Assembly (NCBI RefSeq): GCF_014699005.1
Contig: NZ_JACWZY010000019.1
Span: forward strand, 1 to 64,000
DNA from: Spirosoma profusum
GTDB taxonomy: Bacteria; Bacteroidota; Bacteroidia; Cytophagales; Spirosomataceae
Direction of reading: 5' to 3'
DNA length: 64,000 nucleotides
The notes beneath the pieces are model-generated. The model ran no database searches and was not told where the DNA came from. It saw only the letters and a list, made by a program, of their open reading frames with translations. Below are positions 60,896 through 64,000 of this stretch, one piece after another; position 1 is the stretch's first letter; each line of letters opens with the position of its first letter. Both the position numbers and the translations under genes were made by a program.

Positions 60896-61897
60896 ATGAA
60901 AACCATTGCCCTGCATGGATTCGGCCGTATCGGACGGCAATTTCTCCGAGTTGGTCTTAGTAAGAGCTTGTTTGTTCCCACGTCTATTTCGGATATTCGC
61001 GATGAGCCTACCTTGGCCGCTTTGTTTGAAGTGGATACCAATTACGGTCGCTGGCAGCAGCCCGTTTCTGGAAGTGAAGGCTCGCTTATCATTGGTGACC
61101 AGACCATTCAGTATATCAATTCGCTAAAAGAAATTCCAGATTGGGCAGCTCTCGGGGTCGATCTGGTCGTTGACTGCACGGGCAGGGCGACCAATCGGGC
61201 CGGTGCCCAGGCGCACATCGATCGGGGCGCTAAATATGTACTCGTTAGTGCCCCCAGTAAGACGTTGGCTGACTGTGATGCGGTGCTCCTGAAAGGAATA
61301 AACCTGGATGACTTTGACCCGCAAAAGCATAAGATTATTAGTATGGCCAGCTGTACTACCAATGGTCTGGCGTCTCCTGTCAAAGTGATTAAAGAGAATT
61401 TTGGTATACAGTATGGCCTTTTTTCGACCGTTCACTCCTATACAAACACGCAATCGCTTACTGATCAGCCGATGAAAGACCGGCGTGATTCATGGGCTGC
61501 CGCCGAGAACATCATTCCTTCTTCGTCAGGAGCCGCCCGCGCCCTGCAATTCATTTGGCCGGATCTTAAGATTACAGGTAAGGCCTATCGGGTTCCCACG
61601 CGCACGGGCAGTATTGCCGAATTAAACCTGATTACTGAAAAATCCTGTACTGTGGAGGAAGTCAACGATGCGTTCCGTAAGGCTGCCGCCGAAGGTCCAC
61701 TAAAAGGTGTAATGGCTGTATTGGAAGGGGAATGGGCATCGTCTCGCATTGTGGCTGACCCTCATTCGTCTCTGATTGATCTACCACTAACGGCCAAAGA
61801 GGGCAATTTGCTATCGGTGGCTTCCTGGTACGATAATGAATGGGGTTTCTCAAACCGATTAGCTGAAGTGGCGGCTTATATTGCCGATCGGATTTAA
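60896..61897 (+). CDS. Divergent type I glyceraldehyde-3-phosphate dehydrogenase
   Basis: The 333-aa protein has the NAD-binding start ALHGFGRIGRQFLRVGL, the active Cys in MASCTTNGLASPVKVI, His in FSTVHSYTNTQSL, and NEWGFSNRLAEVAAYI at the end. The common CTTNC motif reads CTTNG, and the N-terminal SHG-type segment is VDTNYGRW, so it is a divergent paralogue rather than the main glycolytic enzyme. Oxidation of glyceraldehyde-3-phosphate or another phospho-aldehyde is likely. I found no TACGT or ACGTA word within the gene, unlike most of the window. Confidence 0.88.
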   Translation: MKTIALHGFGRIGRQFLRVGLSKSLFVPTSISDIRDEPTLAALFEVDTNYGRWQQPVSGSEGSLIIGDQTIQYINSLKEIPDWAALGVDLVVDCTGRATNRAGAQAHIDRGAKYVLVSAPSKTLADCDAVLLKGINLDDFDPQKHKIISMASCTTNGLASPVKVIKENFGIQYGLFSTVHSYTNTQSLTDQPMKDRRDSWAAAENIIPSSSGAARALQFIWPDLKITGKAYRVPTRTGSIAELNLITEKSCTVEEVNDAFRKAAAEGPLKGVMAVLEGEWASSRIVADPHSSLIDLPLTAKEGNLLSVASWYDNEWGFSNRLAEVAAYIADRI

Positions 61898-61905
61898 TGA
61901 AAAGA

Positions 61906-61956
61906 ATTATCTGGTGGTTGCTTACTACACATCGTGTTGAGTAATCACCAGATAAT
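61906..61956 (+). terminator. Terminator after GAPDH-like gene
   Basis: ATTATCTGGTG (61906-61916) pairs with CACCAGATAAT (61946-61956); the inner part GTTGCTTACT pairs with AGTAATCA imperfectly. Confidence 0.6.
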
Positions 61957-62115
61957 GAACGTTCATGTATAGGCCTATATCCTATCAGGCGACCAGTTAC
62001 GAAAATCTCCGATTCCAATCCGATCTACTGAAAAGCATCACCCAACTAGTTCGTAACTGCTTATTACAGTTGCTTTTACACTCATCTTTCCGAGTGCTGA
62101 CGCTACGTCGACGTA

Positions 62116-63003
62116 TCAATAATCAATGTCAATGGAATGTGACGTAGCAGCTCGGCCACCTACCCATAAGCTCGTAATCGTATGCTGATCCAGATAGAGT
62201 TGGGCCGTCAGCACACTAGGCGATGGGGACGGCATCAAATGCCCTTGCTCGACCAGGAAAGTTGTTTTTGGTGATTGGATGTAGCGGAACAAGTAGCAGG
62301 CCAGCGGACCTGCTGCCATACCCGTAGCAGCTTCTTCAGAAATACCATACCGGGGGGCGAACATTCGCGCGCCAGCGTCGCGTCCTGATTGCTGCACGTC
62401 TGGGGAGAAAACGTAGTACCCGACGAGGTCGAGTTGTTCGCTGATACGTTCAATAGCATCCAAATCCGGTGCTACGTTCCGAACCGCTCCAGCCGAACGT
62501 AGCGGAACAATCATAAACGAATTTCCGGTGTTGACCACTACCGGAACCTGCCCATCAATCAAATCAGTGGCAGACAAACGTAATGAGTCCAGAATCTGCT
62601 GTGTGCTTAAGTCGGCAATAACCTGGTCGGGGGGCGTAAAGGTCGGTGCCCGCTGCTCCATGAAAGCCTGATTATCCTCCAGGCGAATGCCCCGTACGCC
62701 ATCTACTGTTTCCATCGAATTGTGGCCTTCCTTCAGCATTCCCTGTTGGGCGAGGTATGAAAACGTAGCGATAGTAGCGTGGCCGCACTGTGCGATTTGA
62801 CGTACCGGCGTAAAAAATTCCAGCTTAAAGTCAGCTACTATTGAGGCAGAAACAAAGGCGGTTTCCGAAAGGCTAACCCGGGTGGCAATACGTTGCCGGG
62901 TTGCCGGGTCAAAAGCATCGGCGTTCAGTACGACGCCAGCCGGGTTTCCGCCCCGACCGGCGTCTACGAAAGCCTGAACGACAGGAATGGTCAATCGAGG
63001 CAT
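62116..63003 (-). CDS. PhzF-family isomerase
   Basis: From ATG 63003 (MPRLTIPVVQAFVDAG) the 295-aa protein has the family's catalytic Glu in VSLSETAFVSAS, the GNPAGVVL loop and the C-terminal ISEEAATGMAAGPLACYLF. It is a homologue of the phenazine biosynthesis isomerase PhzF, but no other phenazine genes are present, so it is probably a general epimerase/isomerase. The 14 codons upstream have no support. It is in the same direction as the lipoprotein gene with a 41-bp gap. Confidence 0.9.
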   Translation of the reverse strand: MPRLTIPVVQAFVDAGRGGNPAGVVLNADAFDPATRQRIATRVSLSETAFVSASIVADFKLEFFTPVRQIAQCGHATIATFSYLAQQGMLKEGHNSMETVDGVRGIRLEDNQAFMEQRAPTFTPPDQVIADLSTQQILDSLRLSATDLIDGQVPVVVNTGNSFMIVPLRSAGAVRNVAPDLDAIERISEQLDLVGYYVFSPDVQQSGRDAGARMFAPRYGISEEAATGMAAGPLACYLFRYIQSPKTTFLVEQGHLMPSPSPSVLTAQLYLDQHTITSLWVGGRAATSHSIDIDY

Positions 63004-63044
63004 ACTATGGAACAAAACAGAACAAAATAGAAAGTTGACTAACA

Positions 63045-63962
63045 CTAATAAGTATACGTAGTGGTTAACGTACCAGCTCTTACGCGACTCACTTTCTGAG
63101 TAGGTAAGCCCTGTTTGTTATACGTATAGGTGGCCGTTTCGCGGCTGATTTCGCGACCGTCTTTATAACGTATCACTTTGGTACAGAAGTTATTTCGATG
63201 GAAGGTAACGCCCGGTAAGAACGGAAATTCGGCCAGCAGATTTTCAACCTGAATTCCGTTGTCGTAATCCTCAAACGAGGTGGTCGTCTCCAGGACGTAG
63301 CGAAACTGCGTGTCCATGACAAAGTCGGAAATCAAGCTCAGATTGCCCCGACTGTCGTATTGATACGTTCGACGAGTGGGAGGTGAACCATCATCTCGTC
63401 GCTGATCAATGGCAATCAGGCGATTATCACCGGAATAGCTGTAGGCTCTCAGCACCAGTGGTTCTCCTTTTCCGTCGTATTCTTCCGTAGACAGTACTGG
63501 CCCTCCTGCATTGTCTCCATACAGGTAAACAACATAGCCCCCTCCTACTGTATTGACACGGTATAAACGCCCATCGAGACCGTGCAGAAACTGATACGTC
63601 GACCGTCGAACAGCACCCGTTTCCTGATCAACTACATGCTGGTTTACATACTGAACCGGCTTTCTAGCTGCATCGAACTGAATCATCTGATAATCGGTAT
63701 CAGTCCGGGCAATCTTAAGGGTTTTAAATACGCCAACCTGGCCGTCAGGTCCATCTGAATTCCCTGGTTTACTGATGATTGAATCGTTTGATGGATGCCC
63801 AATGCTGCCCGGTTCGTTCGTTGGACCAACCCGATGCTGGCAGGCTTGAATTAGCAGTTCGCCCAATAGGACAATAAGAATATATACGAGAATTGCAGCG
63901 TGTTTACGGGATTCGGTTGGCAACGAGTGCAGCCGTTTTCCCTGGAATTGTAACTTTTTCAT
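63045..63962 (-). CDS. Lipoprotein with YD/RHS-like repeats
   Basis: The 305-aa protein has a lipobox (IVLLGELLIQAC) after a basic N-terminus of about 25 residues. The mature part has YD/RHS-like repeats, for example TYQFLHGLDGRLYRVN, AYSYSGDNRLIAIDQRR and TYQYDSRGNLSLISDF, ending NKQGLPTQKVSRV. It is probably anchored on the outer membrane. Function unknown; YD repeats occur in cell-surface and toxin-delivery proteins, but this one is short and has no toxin tip. The window ends just upstream of its start. Confidence 0.75.
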   Translation of the reverse strand: MKKLQFQGKRLHSLPTESRKHAAILVYILIVLLGELLIQACQHRVGPTNEPGSIGHPSNDSIISKPGNSDGPDGQVGVFKTLKIARTDTDYQMIQFDAARKPVQYVNQHVVDQETGAVRRSTYQFLHGLDGRLYRVNTVGGGYVVYLYGDNAGGPVLSTEEYDGKGEPLVLRAYSYSGDNRLIAIDQRRDDGSPPTRRTYQYDSRGNLSLISDFVMDTQFRYVLETTTSFEDYDNGIQVENLLAEFPFLPGVTFHRNNFCTKVIRYKDGREISRETATYTYNKQGLPTQKVSRVRAGTLTTTYTY

Positions 63963-64000
63963 GGCTGGATTATTTGAAATGAATCAAACGCTTTTGAGGT

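Noticed and set aside
62116-63003. Phenazine biosynthesis gene cluster
   Set aside because: Only a PhzF homologue is present; PhzF-fold proteins are widespread outside phenazine producers.

Overview
The window looks like chromosomal DNA of a Bacteroidota bacterium, most likely order Cytophagales and close to Spirosoma. Supporting signs are a T9SS/gliding-type C-terminal sorting domain, DUF4270, DUF4907 and DUF2490 proteins, a GH95 fucosidase, many lipoproteins, Bacteroidota-type promoter elements (TAnnTTTG) and roughly balanced base composition. The genus is an inference. No rRNA, tRNA, CRISPR array, transposase or prophage was found.

Layout. 0-8 kb: periplasmic redox enzymes (two PQQ/sorbosone-dehydrogenase-type beta-propellers, one fused to cytochrome c, and a GMC dehydrogenase with its subunit 3) plus a methyltransferase. 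8-21 kb: cell-surface genes, namely an S41 protease lipoprotein, a Kelch/DUF4907/DUF4270 operon, a GH95 fucosidase, a CotH/DUF4956/DUF2490 operon and a large T9SS-secreted protein. 21-34 kb: YceI, M20 and M28 peptidases, three class-C beta-lactamase-like hydrolases and a DUF1549/DUF1553 plus DUF1501 pair. 34-41 kb: D-aminoacyl-tRNA deacylase, an orphan single-module NRPS (C-A-T-TE), a small membrane protein, RidA and an O-methyltransferase. 41-53 kb: MltD-like transglycosylase, DUF3109, an alkyltransferase-like DNA repair protein, a cysteine-less redoxin, a Met8/CysG-N protein, a beta-barrel, ferrochelatase, an unrecognised 365-aa protein and an OmpA-like protein. 53-57.6 kb: EamA transporter, a two-gene Septu-like (PtuA/PtuB) defence pair and NAD+ synthetase. 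57.6-64 kb: a MITE-bearing intergenic region, a small Ser/Gly-rich protein, a sterol-desaturase-family enzyme, an SDR, a divergent GAPDH, a PhzF-family protein and a lipoprotein.

Three patterns lie outside ordinary annotation. First, the 5-mer TACGT/ACGTA is strikingly over-represented through most genes, in all reading frames, but nearly absent from a few genes that look foreign. Second, gene 3' ends carry a family of long perfect or near-perfect palindromes whose two arms co-vary within each copy. Third, two copies of a 114-120 bp MITE-like element with terminal inverted repeats and TNA target duplications are present, one inserted inside a palindrome of the second family.

How the genes work together: most of the window is envelope and periplasmic nutrient handling (sugar oxidation, fucoside hydrolysis, peptidases) with scattered housekeeping genes (dtd, hemH, nadE). 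The NRPS and the Septu-like pair are the clearest accessory functions.
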